Assembly: GCA_009693865.1 (NCBI GenBank)
Contig: SHWL01000006.1
Location: 1 to 64,000, forward strand
Reading direction: 5' to 3'
DNA from: Acetobacteraceae bacterium
GTDB lineage: Bacteria > Pseudomonadota > Alphaproteobacteria > Acetobacterales > Acetobacteraceae
DNA: 64,000 nucleotides
The position numbers and the translations under genes are program-made. The notes below the pieces were generated by a model, which was not told the DNA's origin, did not search any database, and saw only the letters and a list, made by a program, of their open reading frames with translations. Position 1 is the stretch's first letter. Each line of letters starts with the position of its first letter. Shown piece after piece: positions 62,679 through 64,000 of the stretch.

Positions 62679-63419
62679 TCAGGCCGCGAAAGGCCTCAAC
62701 GCCAGCCGCGGCAGGGATTCCAACTGCAACTGGTCGATCCCTTCTTCCATGGGCTCGCGGATCATATATCCCCGGCCCCAGACCGTGCCGATCAGATTGT
62801 CGGCACCCGCCACCGCCAGTTTTTTTCGCAGCTTGCAGATGAAAACATCGATGATCTTCATCTCTGGTTCATCCATCCCGCCGTATAGATGGTTCAGGAA
62901 CGCTTCCTTGGTCAGCACCATGCCCTTACGGAGCACCAGCAACTCCAGGATGGAATATTCCTTGCCCGTCAAATGCACCTCCTGCCCGTCCACCGTTACC
63001 TCCCGGCTGTCCAGGTTCAGCTCAATCGAGCCAAGCCGCAGGGTTGGCTGGCTGAAGCCCTTGCTGCGCCGGGTGATCGCTTGCATCCGCGCCAGCAGTT
63101 CGGACTTGTCGAACGGCTTGGTGATGAAATCGTCGGCACCCAGGCCGAGGCCTTTGACCTTGGCTTGCGGACGGGACAGGCCGGACAGGATCAGCACGGG
63201 TGTGTCGTTGCGAGCAATCCGCATACGCCGGACCACCTCGTACCCCTCCACATCCGGCAGGATCACGTCCAGCAGTACGATGTCGTACTCGTAATGCCGG
63301 GTCAGTTCGATTGCCTCTTCGCCTGTTTCGGCGTGCTCGACGACCGCGCCAGCGCTTTTTAGCATCAGGGAGACGCCGTGGGCAGCTGTCAGGTCGTCTT
63401 CTACAAGTAGGACGCGCAT
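62679..63419 (-). CDS. ctrA: Cell cycle response regulator CtrA
   Basis: The product is 246 aa. The receiver has D51 ([10 protein letters not shown]), and the OmpR-type DNA-binding domain includes [20 protein letters not shown] and [15 protein letters not shown]. The match with Caulobacter CtrA is close throughout. It governs the cell cycle, flagella and motility. ATG 63419 gives [13 protein letters not shown]. fliI lies divergently 153 bases away. Confidence 0.95.
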   Translation of the reverse strand: MRVLLVEDDLTAAHGVSLMLKSAGAVVEHAETGEEAIELTRHYEYDIVLLDVILPDVEGYEVVRRMRIARNDTPVLILSGLSRPQAKVKGLGLGADDFITKPFDKSELLARMQAITRRSKGFSQPTLRLGSIELNLDSREVTVDGQEVHLTGKEYSILELLVLRKGMVLTKEAFLNHLYGGMDEPEMKIIDVFICKLRKKLAVAGADNLIGTVWGRGYMIREPMEEGIDQLQLESLPRLALRPFAA

Positions 63420-63571
63420 GTTGCCCTCTCCACACTCATTTCCAGTTGTATACCACCTATGCGTGTGTTCTGCCAGTGGATTTTTACGACCATTACGTGT
63501 ATTTCTCAAATATTCTCCGATGAGATGGATATATTTTCGATACATATCAGGAACACAACGCCTACTGGAGT

Positions 63572-64000
63572 ATGAACATATTTATGAGACAAAATAATCT
63601 TATAGAAAAGATTGTCCTATCGAGCGCCCGGCTTCGCGAAATCGCGCCGCTGACCATCAGTGGGCGCATCGCCTCGGTGTCCGGCCTGGTCGCCGAAATC
63701 GCCGGCCTGACCGGGCAGGTTTTCGTCGGCGATCAGGTCTTGCTGCACGGCAAGGACGGGATGGCCGTTCGCGCTGAAATCGCCGGATTCCGGGACGGGC
63801 GCGCCCATGCCATGCCTTTTGGGGCCCTTGACGGCCTCGGTCCGGGGCAAACCGCGACCCTGCTGCCACGCGCGGCCGGATCCCTCGCGGTGTCCGATCG
63901 CTGGCTCGGCCGGGTCATCGACCCCATGGGAAAAGCCATCGACGGGCGCGGCCCGGTGCCGCCAGGTCCCACGTCACGCCCGATCGCCGCCAGCCCGCCC
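63572..64000 (+). CDS. fliI: Flagellum-specific ATP synthase FliI, 5' part
   Basis: The frame is open from ATG 63572 to the right edge and reads '[20 protein letters not shown]', '[20 protein letters not shown]' and [20 protein letters not shown], the N-terminal beta-barrel and start of the ATPase domain of FliI. It is the ATPase of the flagellar export system. ATG 63584 is an alternative; GGAG lies at 63567. The Walker A motif is beyond the window. Confidence 0.85.
   Translation, partial: MNIFMRQNNLIEKIVLSSARLREIAPLTISGRIASVSGLVAEIAGLTGQVFVGDQVLLHGKDGMAVRAEIAGFRDGRAHAMPFGALDGLGPGQTATLLPRAAGSLAVSDRWLGRVIDPMGKAIDGRGPVPPGPTSRPIAASPP

Overview
The window is GC-rich chromosomal DNA of an alphaproteobacterium. 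CtrA (phosphoacceptor D51), CcrM next to rnhB, HslVU, a bactofilin, ZapE, and fliI beside ctrA all fit that class. A Rhodospirillales/Acetobacteraceae host is my best guess from protein flavour and the many ring-cleavage-type amidohydrolases, but I could not test it.

Positions 1-5,883 are the right end of an integrated element. A partial tRNA-Thr (3' half only, TGT anticodon) marks the junction at 5,831-5,883. Beside it lies a minus-strand block: tyrosine integrase, an unknown 195-aa protein, a small HTH protein, an AEP-type primase, and a large zinc-finger/DEAV helicase with a GTG start. Three of the four junctions are 4-base stop/start overlaps. The helicase runs off the left edge and meets the start of an IS630-type transposase.

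From 6,035 to 18,450 lie metabolic and signalling genes: a TauD-type dioxygenase, a metallophosphoesterase, a 6PGDH-like dehydrogenase with an iron alcohol dehydrogenase, a MarR/OmpR-type regulator pair with its histidine kinase, a peptide-type binding protein, zapE, an inositol-phosphatase/ADP-ribosylglycohydrolase fusion and a 2OG-Fe(II) oxygenase. From 18,462 to 25,457 come a damaged TumE-type toxin-antitoxin pair and a minus-strand run of VOC-AHSA1 fusion, VOC protein, luciferase-like oxidoreductase, rnhB and ccrM, then a HEAT-repeat protein. From 25,513 to 32,819 two related amidohydrolases, a DMT exporter, a TPP enzyme and a GNAT protein surround two decayed gene fragments.

Positions 32,846-39,302 hold hslUV, a bactofilin, prs, a 21-bp tandem repeat array, a BT1-like transporter and a secreted alpha/beta hydrolase. 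Positions 39,453-41,640 are a graveyard of truncated or frameshifted genes (DHA2 transporter, ImmA-like peptidase, HD hydrolase, PemK toxin). An intact Phd/PemK pair follows, then an amidase, lipoprotein, MFS transporters, RidA, an AlbA_2 ATP-binding protein, rhodanese, a Na/Pi transporter, adenosine kinase, an enolase-superfamily enzyme and EI24. After more hypothetical genes come a C26 glutamine-amidotransferase/SDR pair, a Phd/VapC pair, a cupin and hydrolase pair, a large membrane protein, ctrA, and the 5' end of fliI.

A family of long palindromes, most with CGTCAT at the outer ends, is scattered through intergenic spaces at seven or more sites and abuts several broken genes. Three type II toxin-antitoxin loci, numerous pseudogenes and these palindromes suggest an actively rearranging genome.
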